Shown piece by piece: positions 8,000 through 16,293 of a stretch of DNA of 64,000 nucleotides. The notes under the pieces are model-generated. The model searched no databases. It saw only the letters and a program-made list of their open reading frames with translations, and was not told where the DNA came from. Position numbers and translations under genes: made by a program. The stretch lies in contig CAUDXH010000002.1 of assembly GCA_958453305.1 (NCBI GenBank), positions 62,001 through 126,000 of the forward strand, written 5' to 3'. Source of the stretch: an uncultured Bacteroides sp. GTDB lineage: Bacteria; Bacteroidota; Bacteroidia; Bacteroidales; Bacteroidaceae. Every line of letters begins with the position of its first letter. Position 1 is the first letter of the stretch.

Positions 8000-9124
8000 A
8001 TGAGAAAATGGCTGGTGGTTTTGTTGTTGTTGGGGGCAGTGGTCGAGTCTTCATCCCAAGAACAATTCAAACTAAAATTTCGTTCGCGTGCATTGCTTGA
8101 CGCAATGATTTCGGGATATGGAAAAGAAAACATACAGGGGTATTATAAATTAGAAGATTTACGGTTTGGCTTTAAGGCGAGTTACGGGAATTATGAATTA
8201 AAGGCCGATTTAGGATTTGGAGGAGAAAAAGTAGCTGTGAAAGATCTGCTTTTAAATTATCATTTTAAAAACAGTGTGCTTTCTTTTGGAAATACTTATG
8301 AATCTTTTTCCATGGATATGCTTATCAGTACGGCAGAACTCCGGTTTCACCAGTCGGCTGCTTCAAGCATCGCCTTCACTGATGGAAGAAAGTTTGGCGC
8401 AAGTTATCATTATTATACAGACCGCTGTTATTTGGCAGGCGGAGTTTATACCAATAATGATATTAACAGACTGGGAAGTGATGAACAGAAAAATTCGTTT
8501 GTACTTACATCGCGGGCTGTTGCTCGGAAAATGAAAACTCCACATTCTTTGTTTCATATCGGAGGAGCTTTTTCGTTTCGTACCCGTCAGGTAAATACAG
8601 AAACCTCTCCTTCGCTGACGATGAGCAGTAAGGGAGTAACATCCATGTTTCCTGATAAGTTGCTTGAAACTCAGATAACTCATGCAGGTCAGGAAATAAA
8701 GGGGTTATTAGAGTGTGTATATATGTCGTCCCGCATAATGTTTCAGTCTGAATATTTTCTCGAACGCCTGGAGCGTACTTCCGGTGAAAAAGCCTATTAT
8801 GCGCATGGGGGATACATACAGGGTGCATTTTTGCTGAAGGGAAGAGGCTTCAGTTACGATAAGATGTATGCCGTTCCGGGCCGTCCCGCCACGCCGCAGT
8901 CTATAGAGCTGGTCTGTCGCTTTAATTATACAGATTTAAATGATGCTCATTCAGGTATACAGGGAGGAGTGGAAAAGGATTTGTCTGTAGGTGGAAATTT
9001 TTATCTGAACCGTTACATAGGTATTAAGCTTAACGGAAGTTACGTATGGGTAGGAAAACACTGTAATGACTTTTATAAGAAAAACTTGTTTTTAGTTCAG
9101 ATGCGCTTGCAGTATATTTTTTAG
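8000..9124 (+). CDS. Outer-membrane porin, phosphate-selective OprO/P-like
   Basis: A 374-residue exported protein. The N-terminus (MRKWLVVLLLLGAVVESSSQ) is a signal peptide. The rest is alternating hydrophobic/polar strands typical of a beta-barrel, with the ending VGGNFYLNRYIGIKLNGSYV and a terminal aromatic (LQYIF) as expected for outer-membrane insertion. The C-terminal pattern matches the phosphate-selective porin O/P family. It lies downstream of phnW in the same direction but behind a strong terminator, so it may be expressed separately. The location suggests uptake of phosphate, phosphonates or other anions across the outer membrane. The family call is moderately sure; the substrate is inferred from context only. 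Confidence 0.75.
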   Translation: MRKWLVVLLLLGAVVESSSQEQFKLKFRSRALLDAMISGYGKENIQGYYKLEDLRFGFKASYGNYELKADLGFGGEKVAVKDLLLNYHFKNSVLSFGNTYESFSMDMLISTAELRFHQSAASSIAFTDGRKFGASYHYYTDRCYLAGGVYTNNDINRLGSDEQKNSFVLTSRAVARKMKTPHSLFHIGGAFSFRTRQVNTETSPSLTMSSKGVTSMFPDKLLETQITHAGQEIKGLLECVYMSSRIMFQSEYFLERLERTSGEKAYYAHGGYIQGAFLLKGRGFSYDKMYAVPGRPATPQSIELVCRFNYTDLNDAHSGIQGGVEKDLSVGGNFYLNRYIGIKLNGSYVWVGKHCNDFYKKNLFLVQMRLQYIF

Positions 9125-9254
9125 GTGAGTTAGAAAACAGCAGAAAAACAAGAAGAAGGCAGGTGATAGAAATGTGGGCTTTATAATAGTCTGTGATACA
9201 GTATGTTGTATCTAATCTGAAACTCTCTGAAAACGCTTAGGCATTTTGAATGAT

Positions 9255-9295
9255 ACGTCAAGGCATTTTAAAAGAAGTGTCTTGACGTTTTTTTT
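9255..9295 (+). terminator. Intrinsic terminator after porin
   Basis: Arms 9255-9269 and 9274-9288 pair, with some G-T pairs, around an A-rich loop; T-rich sequence follows to 9295. It ends the porin transcript. The 12-mer gcttaggcattt just upstream (9235-9246) recurs in the terminator at 33564. Confidence 0.8.
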
Positions 9296-9403
9296 ATTTT
9301 CCTTTTCGTTTTATCGGGAAGGCAGAAACACTTTTTTAAATATAATATTTTAAATAAATTTGTAATGTTTACAAATAAAACAGCTATATAAAAATATTTC
9401 TAT

Positions 9404-9411
9404 TATATTTG
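9404..9411 (+). promoter_or_regulatory. -7 promoter box for superoxide dismutase
   Basis: TATATTTG is an exact TAnnTTTG match, 96 bases before the chosen ATG at 9507. Apart from this box and the terminator at 9255-9295, the 382-base gap 9125-9506 holds nothing I can identify. Confidence 0.6.
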
Positions 9412-9506
9412 TAAAGCATCTCAACTCAAAGTCTCATTTACACACAAGGCAGATGAAGTTGAGTCTTGTTGATTTATTGTATAACCCTTTAATCAAGGAA
9501 TGTAGT

Positions 9507-10169
9507 ATGAATGTAAAAAGAATGTTGCTATCACTGTGTATGGTAGTTATTGCAGGAGCAGGCTTAGCTCAAATCAGTCATAAAAAGTTTGAATTGATGA
9601 AACTCCCTTATGCTCTGAATGCCTTAGAGCCTGTTATCAGTGCCGAGACCATGTCATTACACCATGGCAAACACTTAAATGCTTATGTCACGAATCTCAA
9701 TAAATTGATTGCAGGAACGAAGTTTGAGCAAATGGAACTCGAAGAAATCGTGGCAACCTCCGAAGGAGCTCTGTTTAACAATGCAGGGCAGACCTTGAAT
9801 CATAATCTTTACTTTACCCAGTTCTCTCCTGACGGTGGTGGAAAGCCGGTAGGCAATCTTTCCCGTGCCATAGATTCCCAATGGGGCAGCTTTGATAAAT
9901 TTAAAGAAGAATTTACAAAAAGTGCAACTGCTTTATTTGGTTCAGGATGGGTATGGCTGTCAAAAGATGCAGCAGGTAAATTATACATCACTCAAGAACC
10001 CAATGGCGGAAATCCGGTGGCTCGCGGTTTGATACCTGTTTTAGGTCTCGATGTTTGGGAGCATGCCTATTATGTAGATTATAGAAATAACCGGGCAGCC
10101 CATCTTGATGCCGTATGGAATATTATTGACTGGTCTGTACTAGACAAAAGATATTCCGGAGAAAAATAA
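9507..10169 (+). CDS. Exported Fe-type superoxide dismutase
   Basis: Converts superoxide to oxygen and hydrogen peroxide. From the ATG at 9507 the protein has 220 residues and begins with a signal peptide (MNVKRMLLSLCMVVIAGAGL, cleavage likely after Ala21-Gln22), so it should act in the periplasm or outside. The metal ligands align with E. coli SodB: His52 (LHHGKH), His99 (NHNLYF), Asp182 and His186 (DVWEHAYY). The Gln in NNAGQ is the iron-type second-sphere residue. I chose 9507 over an in-frame ATG at 9453 because it begins directly with the signal peptide and follows AAGGA. Cytoplasmic SODs of Bacteroides lack such a leader. Confidence 0.92.
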   Translation: MNVKRMLLSLCMVVIAGAGLAQISHKKFELMKLPYALNALEPVISAETMSLHHGKHLNAYVTNLNKLIAGTKFEQMELEEIVATSEGALFNNAGQTLNHNLYFTQFSPDGGGKPVGNLSRAIDSQWGSFDKFKEEFTKSATALFGSGWVWLSKDAAGKLYITQEPNGGNPVARGLIPVLGLDVWEHAYYVDYRNNRAAHLDAVWNIIDWSVLDKRYSGEK

Positions 10170-10267
10170 CAGTCTCATTATAATGACCGTTAAGCAGCAT
10201 ACATATAAAATATAAAGATAAGCAAAAACAGAAAAAACTGAAGCATATCAGTTTTGCAGAAAGGAGG

Positions 10268-10319
10268 TGACATGTAGGTTGAAATTTGAATAGAAACCAC
10301 CTGACATGTCATTTTCTTT
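10268..10319 (+). terminator. Terminator after superoxide dismutase
   Basis: tgacatgt (10268-10275) pairs with acatgtca (10304-10311), and the inner aggt/acct extends the stem past a one-base bulge. TTTTCTTTT follows. It is the only clear structure in the gap 10170-10475 besides the promoter at 10417. Confidence 0.65.
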
Positions 10320-10416
10320 TGAGTAAAAAATGGAAAATTTCCGTTTAAACAGAATTTTAAGAAGAAGAAAGATATAGATTTAACGAGATTTAGTAGTAGA
10401 ATAAAGGTAAATTCCT

Positions 10417-10424
10417 TATTTTTG
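10417..10424 (+). promoter_or_regulatory. -7 promoter box for decarboxylase operon
   Basis: TATTTTTG is an exact TAnnTTTG match. Transcription from it would begin near 10431, which excludes an upstream in-frame start at 10422 and supports the ATG at 10476. Confidence 0.6.
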
Positions 10425-10475
10425 AGGCGCTCAAACAGGGCGTGTCAAAAATACAATAAAATAAAGACTAATAAG

Positions 10476-10733
10476 ATGGAAAACCTTGGAACAGGATTAT
10501 TGTTGATGGCAGTCGGAATGACTACGGTCTTTTTAATTCTTCTCATTGTTATCTGGTTAGGAAAGGCTCTTATTGCGTTTGTGAATAAAGTTGCTCCGGA
10601 AGAAGAGCCGAAAAAGAAACCTTCGGCATCAACCCCGGCAACAGATGCAGGTGCGATGGACGCCATTAAAGCAGCTGTCGATATACTGACAGCCGGTAAA
10701 GGACAGGTAATAAAAGTAGAAAAATTACATTAA
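10476..10733 (+). CDS. oadG: Sodium-pumping decarboxylase gamma subunit (OadG family)
   Basis: Small membrane subunit, 85 residues, that anchors the alpha subunit to the beta subunit of sodium-translocating biotin decarboxylases. One transmembrane helix lies at about residues 8-30 (LLLMAVGMTTVFLILLIVIW), followed by an acidic and lysine-rich linker (EEEPKKKPSASTP) and a short tail (ILTAGKGQVIKVEKLH). Helix, linker and position directly before alpha and beta fit OadG. The ATG at 10476 was preferred because the promoter box at 10417-10424 overlaps the more upstream start. Confidence 0.88.
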   Translation: MENLGTGLLLMAVGMTTVFLILLIVIWLGKALIAFVNKVAPEEEPKKKPSASTPATDAGAMDAIKAAVDILTAGKGQVIKVEKLH

Positions 10734-10763
10734 TTCGAGAAAAGAAAAACACATGTATCAATC

Positions 10764-12626
10764 ATGGAAAGAGAAGTAAAATTTAGTTTGGTCTTCCGCG
10801 ATATGTGGCAAAGTGCCGGAAAATACGTTCCGCGCGTAGACCAGTTGGTAAAAGTGGCCCCAGCTATCATTGAAATGGGGTGTTTCGCCCGTGTAGAAAC
10901 AAACGGGGGAGGATTTGAACAAGTAAACTTGCTGTTTGGTGAAAACCCGAATAAAGCGGTTCGTCAGTGGACGAAACCATTTCATGAAGCCGGTATTCAG
11001 ACACATATGCTTGACCGCGCATTAAACGGTCTGCGCATGAGCCCGGTTCCGGCCGACGTCCGTAAATTATTTTATAAGGTAAAAAAAGCACAGGGAACTG
11101 ATATTACCCGTACTTTCTGCGGTTTAAATGATGTTCGAAATATCATCCCCTCTATTGGTTATGCACACGATGCAGGCATGATTTCGCAGTGCTGCCTCTG
11201 TATCACCTATTCACCGGTTCATACTGTAGAGTATTATTTGGCAATGGCTAAAAAGCTGATAGAAGCCGGATGCGATGAAATCTGTATCAAAGACATGGCA
11301 GGTATCGGTCGTCCTGCCTTCCTTGGCAAAATTGTAGCCGGTATCAAGCAAATTAAAGATATTACAATTCAGTATCACTCACATGCCGGACCGGGGTTTA
11401 ACATGGCGTCTATATTGGAAGTATGTAAAGCCGGTTGCGACTATGTAGATGTAGGTATGGAACCTTTGTCATGGGGAACGGGTCATGCCGATGTAATCAG
11501 TGTGCAGGCCATGTTGAAAGACGCAGGATTTAAAGTTCCTGAAATCAATATGCAGGCATATATGAAAGTCCGCTCCATGATTCAAGAGTTTATGGATGAC
11601 TTCCTGGGCTTATATATCAGTCCGAAGAACCGTCTGATGAACTCGTTACTTATCGGTCCGGGGCTTCCGGGAGGAATGATGGGAAGTTTGATGGCTGACT
11701 TGGAAACCAACTTGGAGTCAATCAATAAGTACAAGGCAAAACGCAATCTTCCGTTTATGACTCAAGATGAGCTGTTAATCAAACTGTTCGACGAAGTGGC
11801 TTATGTATGGCCTCGCGTAGGCTATCCTTGTTTGGTAACTCCGTTTAGCCAATATGTGAAGAACTTGGCAATGATGAACGTAATCCAGATGGAAAAAGGA
11901 AAAGAACGCTGGGGCATGATTGCCGATGACATTTGGGATATGATTTTGGGAAAAGCCGGAGCACTTCCGGGCAAACTGGCTCCTGAAATTGTAGAGAAGG
12001 CAGAACGCGAAGGACGTAAGTTCTTTACCGGTAATCCGCAAGACAATTATCCTGACCAGCTGGAAAAATATCGTCAGATGATGTGGGAGAAAAAATGGGA
12101 AACCGGAGAAGACGATGAAGAATTGTTTGAATATGCCATGCATCCGGCTCAATATGAGGCTTACAAGTGCGGAAAGGCAAAGGCCGATTTCTTGGAAGAT
12201 GTGCAGAAACGCCGTGCTGCAAAGGAAGAAGTGCATATGGCAAACGAACCGACCAAGGTGCTGACTGTAGATGTAAACGGACAGCCTTACCGTGTAACGG
12301 TAGCCTTTGGCGATGTGAATCCGGCTACATTGGCAGCGGCTCAGGGAGCATCTTGCGCTACAACTACTGCATCGACAGCTGCTCCTGCTGGTGAAGGAAA
12401 GGATGTATTGTCTCCGCTTGAAGGTAAATTCTTCTTGTCGAAGAGTGCTCAGGAAACTCCGGTAAAAGTAGGAGATAAAGTAAATAAGGGCGATGTGATT
12501 TGTTATGTGGAAGCTATGAAGACATACAATGCCATCCGTGCTGAATTTAGTGGAACGGTTACTGCCATCTGTGTAAACTCTGGCGATTCCGTATCAGAAG
12601 ATGATGTATTAATGAAGATATTGTAA
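10764..12626 (+). CDS. oadA: Biotin-dependent decarboxylase alpha subunit, OadA-like
   Basis: Carboxyltransferase subunit that moves CO2 from a 2-oxo acid, probably oxaloacetate, to biotin. It has 620 residues: a TIM-barrel carboxyltransferase domain (about 1-280), the conserved OadA/PYC domain (about 290-500), an Ala/Thr linker, and a C-terminal biotinyl domain with Lys586 in EAMKTYN. The metal ligands are present as FRD near the start and YHSHAGPG, and the active-site lysine is in CIKDMAG. The usual LRDAHQS motif is replaced by FRDMWQSAGK, and EVWGGATFD by ETNGGGFEQ, so the substrate could differ from oxaloacetate. The stop overlaps the beta-subunit start by one base. Confidence 0.88.
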   Translation: MEREVKFSLVFRDMWQSAGKYVPRVDQLVKVAPAIIEMGCFARVETNGGGFEQVNLLFGENPNKAVRQWTKPFHEAGIQTHMLDRALNGLRMSPVPADVRKLFYKVKKAQGTDITRTFCGLNDVRNIIPSIGYAHDAGMISQCCLCITYSPVHTVEYYLAMAKKLIEAGCDEICIKDMAGIGRPAFLGKIVAGIKQIKDITIQYHSHAGPGFNMASILEVCKAGCDYVDVGMEPLSWGTGHADVISVQAMLKDAGFKVPEINMQAYMKVRSMIQEFMDDFLGLYISPKNRLMNSLLIGPGLPGGMMGSLMADLETNLESINKYKAKRNLPFMTQDELLIKLFDEVAYVWPRVGYPCLVTPFSQYVKNLAMMNVIQMEKGKERWGMIADDIWDMILGKAGALPGKLAPEIVEKAEREGRKFFTGNPQDNYPDQLEKYRQMMWEKKWETGEDDEELFEYAMHPAQYEAYKCGKAKADFLEDVQKRRAAKEEVHMANEPTKVLTVDVNGQPYRVTVAFGDVNPATLAAAQGASCATTTASTAAPAGEGKDVLSPLEGKFFLSKSAQETPVKVGDKVNKGDVICYVEAMKTYNAIRAEFSGTVTAICVNSGDSVSEDDVLMKIL

Positions 12627-13861
12627 TGGAAGAGATACTTGAAAAATTATATGATATGACTGCTTTCAGCAATATTATTGCTGATCCGCGGTTTCTCATC
12701 ATGTATGCCATTGCTTTTGTTCTGCTTTATTTAGGTATTAAGAAGCAGTATGAACCTTTGCTGTTGATACCGATTGCCTTTGGTGTGTTGCTTGCCAATT
12801 TCCCGGGCGGTGACATGGGGGTGATTCAGGCAGACGAAAACGGAATGGTAATGGTGAATGGTGTGATGAAGAATATTTGGGAAATGCCTCTTCATGAAAT
12901 TGCACATGAATTGGGCTTGATGAACTTCATCTATTATATGCTGATTAAGACGGGCTTCTTGCCTCCTATTATCTTCATGGGAGTGGGGGCATTGACCGAT
13001 TTTGGTCCGATGCTTCGCAATCTTCGTCTTTCTATCTTTGGAGCCGGGGCTCAGTTTGGTATCTTTGCCGTGCTGATTGTGGCTATCTTGATGGGATTTA
13101 CACCGAAAGAGGCTGCTTCACTGGGTATTATCGGTGGAGCGGATGGTCCGACGGCTATTTTTACCACCATTAAGCTGGCGCCTCATTTGCTGGGTCCGAT
13201 AGCCATTGCAGCTTATTCGTATATGGCACTTGTGCCGGTGATTGTTCCGTTGGTGGTTAAATTGTGGTGCACCAAAAAAGAATTGTCTATCAATATGAAG
13301 GAGCAGGAGAAGAAATATCCTTCAAAAACTGAAATCAAGAATTTGCGTGTGTTGAAGATATTCTTCCCTATCGTATGTACCACTGTGGTAGCTTTGTTTG
13401 TGCCGAGTGCTGTGCCTTTGGTGGGTATGCTGATGTTTGGTAACTTAGTGAAAGAAATCGGGAGCAATACATCTCGCTTGTTTGATGCCGCTTCAAACAG
13501 TATCATGAATGCAGCTACTATCTTCTTAGGCATTTCCGTAGGTGCAACCATGACGATTGATGCGTTCCTGAACTGGACTACTATCGGCATCGTTATCGGT
13601 GGATTCCTGGCTTTCGCATTGTCTATTACCGGTGGTATCTTCTTGGTAAAGATTGTCAACCTGTTTACTAAGAAAAAGATTAATCCGTTGATTGGAGCAA
13701 CCGGATTAAGTGCAGTGCCCATGGCAAGTCGCGTAGCTAATGAAATTGCTTTGAAATACGATCCGAAAAATCATGTTTTGCAGTATTGTATGGCAAGTAA
13801 TATTTCAGGAGTGATTGGCTCGGCGGTAGCTGCCGGTGTGCTCATCTCTTTCCTCGGATAA
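12626..13861 (+). CDS. oadB: Sodium-pumping decarboxylase beta subunit
   Basis: Integral membrane subunit, 411 residues, that decarboxylates carboxybiotin and exports sodium ions. Family signatures are visible: LLLIPIAFGVLLANFPGGD near the N-terminus, MGVGALTDFGPMLRN, the highly conserved GIIGGADGPTAIF, and a closing NHVLQYCMASNISGVIGSA. It has about ten to eleven hydrophobic helices. The start overlaps the alpha-subunit stop (TAATG), so the two are translationally coupled. The order gamma-alpha-beta is the standard one for this complex. Confidence 0.95.
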   Translation: MEEILEKLYDMTAFSNIIADPRFLIMYAIAFVLLYLGIKKQYEPLLLIPIAFGVLLANFPGGDMGVIQADENGMVMVNGVMKNIWEMPLHEIAHELGLMNFIYYMLIKTGFLPPIIFMGVGALTDFGPMLRNLRLSIFGAGAQFGIFAVLIVAILMGFTPKEAASLGIIGGADGPTAIFTTIKLAPHLLGPIAIAAYSYMALVPVIVPLVVKLWCTKKELSINMKEQEKKYPSKTEIKNLRVLKIFFPIVCTTVVALFVPSAVPLVGMLMFGNLVKEIGSNTSRLFDAASNSIMNAATIFLGISVGATMTIDAFLNWTTIGIVIGGFLAFALSITGGIFLVKIVNLFTKKKINPLIGATGLSAVPMASRVANEIALKYDPKNHVLQYCMASNISGVIGSAVAAGVLISFLG

Positions 13862-13885
13862 GATTGTTATAGATTAAAATAGAAT

Positions 13886-13930
13886 CCCCGTCTGGTAGGT
13901 GAAATCAATCGTTACCAGATGGGGGTTTTT
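13886..13930 (+). terminator. Intrinsic terminator of decarboxylase operon
   Basis: Arms 13886-13897 and 13913-13924 form a 12-bp GC-rich stem with one G-T pair; G and T5 follow. Confidence 0.85.
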
Positions 13931-14149
13931 CGTTGGTTGAACCGAGAAACACGTGGTCAGAAGGATGTGTAAAGAGGTTGGGTAAATTGGTGGGTTTAAC
14001 TTTAGGAACTTCATAATAGGTGAGATTGGCTGTAAGTTCACGATTCGTAAATAAAGGAAAACCAGACAGTGCGCATCCGTAAAATGGCAGGGATGAATTC
14101 TGATTATATGGCATGGAAAATTAGATGATAATTTATCCACAAAGAAGTG
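13931..14149. other. Intergenic stretch, nothing recognised
   Basis: Lies between two convergent terminators. Minus-strand open frames here (about 70-88 codons) lack a plausible composition or start, and I do not call them genes. Confidence 0.5.
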
Positions 14150-14195
14150 AAAAAAATGCCGGAAATCCCGAAGGGTTGCTTAGGAATTCCCGACA
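14150..14195 (-). terminator. Terminator of the minus-strand GH43 gene
   Basis: On the minus strand 14187-14195 pairs with 14157-14165 (9 bp with G-T pairs) and an inner hairpin (aatccc / gggtt) lies between. Seven T residues follow in the minus direction. Confidence 0.75.
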
Positions 14196-14232
14196 TTGTT
14201 ATATGATGAAATCCAGTAAAAGAACTGAATTG

Positions 14233-15945
14233 TTATTTTACTGCTGCGTCATTGTTTGTAGTAGCATAGAGTCCAATCATAGCACCGGTAAATCCACCGG
14301 CTACATTGGTTGATAAAATATCTCCAGATACCGTTCCTCCCACAGTCTGGAAATCTTTTCCGCCGGTAGAGTAGCTGAATGTATAGTTGTCGCCTTCTGC
14401 TTTTACTCTCAGTTGAATAGGTGAAGTTTCTTCTAAAGGTACACTTGCCAGTGTAGTAGAGTTCCCTTTTTCAGTGCGTTGTAAGACAAGAAAGTTTTCT
14501 TCTGCTTTTTTAGTAACGCCAAATACATAGTTAAATTGTTCACTCTGATAACATACGATGCCTGCTAAATCTTTTTCCGACCGAGGCTGGTAATTCAGAG
14601 TAGCTGTAGATGTGAAATTTAAATGCTGCTGGCGGTAAAACAAAGTAGAGGTAGGTTTTACAGCTTTGATATTTTCCTCATAAGGAGTGATAGTCAGTCC
14701 ATCAGATGAAGTAGAAATGAAGTCCTCGCGTGCTCCTCTTACTCCTACCCAGCGGTAGTCTAACTGTGTTGCCGAAAAATCTTCACTGAATGTGAAGTTT
14801 CCATTGGGGAAGAATCCGTTCTTTCCGGTTTGGTTTGTAACTCCCTGAGGCATTTTAATTTTAGCCTTCAAAGGTTCCATACCTCCTTCAAAGACAGGAT
14901 AGGTTCCGGTCCAGTCAACAGGCAGAATGAAAGTTTCACGTCCGGTATTTACTCTGTTTTTTTCATTGGGACGTATGGCAAGGAAGACTCCATAATATTT
15001 ACCGTCCGGACCTTTTACCAAGTCAGCATGTCCGGCCCAATCTACCTTTTCCGCTCTTTCAGACGGTAGATGTCTTTGTGATAAAATCGGATTCTTGGGA
15101 GCCGGAGTAAACGGACCGGTAGGCTTGTCTCCTATAAATATAACTTCACTATGCCATCCTCCTGTACCTCCCTCAGCACACATCAGATAGTATTTCCCAT
15201 TTTTTTTGTATAGGTGTGGAGCCTCAATCCAAATAGGCTTTTTCGACAAATCAACCCCACCATTTACGATAACCTTATCTGTTTTGGGGATGATCTGGTC
15301 TTTTTCAACATCATACTCCCATACTTTAATAACTCGGTGTCCTTCGTAAAGAGCCTTTTGGGGAGCATCATTATGCACGATGTAAGCTTTTCCGTTGTCA
15401 TCAAAGAAGATGGAAGGGTCAATTCCTTCAAAGTTTAACTTGATAGGGTCGCTCCATCCTTTCATCGGGTCTTTACTCTTTACAATGATATTGCCGAAAT
15501 CTCCGGCAAACTGAGTCGTAATCATATAGAACGTATCATTGTGTGGGTTATATCGGATGGTGGGAGCATACACACCGGCACTGATACCGGTATCTTCAAC
15601 TTTTAGCTGAGAAGGGCGGTCTAACACGTGGCCAATCTGTTTCCAGTTGACTAAGTCGTTTGAATGGAAAATAGGAACTCCTGGATTAATGGCAAACGAA
15701 GAACATACCAAATAATAATCGTTTCCTTTCTGGCAGATACTTGGGTCTGGGTAGCAACCTTGCAGAATAGGAGTGTAAAATTCATCGGCAGCCAATGGGT
15801 TGTTGTCATAAATAGCGTCTTGTCCAGTATAGACAAAATTACTAAATACAGGAGTACCCGGAACGACTGCTTCCTGTTGATTTGCGCATGATACGGTTAA
15901 TAATCCCAATGCGCCTAAAGCAAAAAGATTGAATCGGTTTTTCAT
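14233..15945 (-). CDS. GH43-family lipoprotein (xylosidase/arabinofuranosidase type)
   Basis: Secreted glycoside hydrolase of 570 residues. The N-terminus MKNRFNLFALGALGLLTVSC is a lipoprotein signal with lipobox LTVSC, so it is probably surface- or periplasm-anchored. The five-bladed GH43 propeller (about 55-340) shows the three catalytic carboxylates: Asp in GCYPDPSICQ (base), Asp in GIDPSIFFDD (pKa modulator) and Glu in WIEAPHLYK (acid). A C-terminal beta-sandwich of the GH43 C2 type (about 370-560) begins at FSEDFSATQLDYRWVGVR. Such enzymes release xylose or arabinose from xylan, arabinoxylan or arabinan. It is divergent from a CE1-GH43-GH127/146 operon and likely co-functions with it. 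The exact substrate is not readable. Confidence 0.9.
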   Translation of the reverse strand: MKNRFNLFALGALGLLTVSCANQQEAVVPGTPVFSNFVYTGQDAIYDNNPLAADEFYTPILQGCYPDPSICQKGNDYYLVCSSFAINPGVPIFHSNDLVNWKQIGHVLDRPSQLKVEDTGISAGVYAPTIRYNPHNDTFYMITTQFAGDFGNIIVKSKDPMKGWSDPIKLNFEGIDPSIFFDDNGKAYIVHNDAPQKALYEGHRVIKVWEYDVEKDQIIPKTDKVIVNGGVDLSKKPIWIEAPHLYKKNGKYYLMCAEGGTGGWHSEVIFIGDKPTGPFTPAPKNPILSQRHLPSERAEKVDWAGHADLVKGPDGKYYGVFLAIRPNEKNRVNTGRETFILPVDWTGTYPVFEGGMEPLKAKIKMPQGVTNQTGKNGFFPNGNFTFSEDFSATQLDYRWVGVRGAREDFISTSSDGLTITPYEENIKAVKPTSTLFYRQQHLNFTSTATLNYQPRSEKDLAGIVCYQSEQFNYVFGVTKKAEENFLVLQRTEKGNSTTLASVPLEETSPIQLRVKAEGDNYTFSYSTGGKDFQTVGGTVSGDILSTNVAGGFTGAMIGLYATTNNDAAVK

Positions 15946-15993
15946 GTTTTATTGATTGATTAAATATTAAAATGGACATAATTTTCTACGTGA

Positions 15994-16001
15994 CAAATGT
16001 A
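15994..16001 (-). promoter_or_regulatory. -7 promoter box for minus-strand GH43 gene
   Basis: Minus-strand TACATTTG, an exact TAnnTTTG match, 49 bases upstream of the ATG at 15945. Together with the box at 16262 it shows the 348-base gap 15946-16293 is a divergent control region; no other element was recognised there. Confidence 0.6.
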
Positions 16002-16261
16002 GAGGTTTCTTTTGAAATGAGTAGCTTTATATGTTTCAGATTCTTTTCCGTAGGTTACATATATTTACTTTCGATGAAATTAAGTATACCTGTGAGATGT
16101 GTTTTTTCTAGCAGATATCAGATAATGAGGGCTGCTGAATATAGAATGAAAAGTCTGAATTTACCTGTAAAAGCTAGATTTTACTTTATATTTCCTTTAG
16201 AATGTAACCAGAGCACAAACATTTGTATCGTAATCGGTTTAAGCTATTGGATAAAGATTGT

Positions 16262-16269
16262 TATTTTTG
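16262..16269 (+). promoter_or_regulatory. -7 promoter box for the esterase-GH43-GH127/146 operon
   Basis: TATTTTTG is an exact TAnnTTTG match 25 bases before the ATG at 16294. A TTTA about 20 bases further upstream may serve as the -33 element. Confidence 0.55.
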
Positions 16270-16293
16270 TTGTTCAAGAAAAACTAAGAGTCT

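Noticed and set aside
11775..12236. 153-codon minus-strand frame inside the decarboxylase alpha gene
   Set aside because: Antisense shadow without motifs or ribosome-binding site.
13213..13722. 169-codon minus-strand frame inside oadB
   Set aside because: Antisense shadow of a membrane protein gene.
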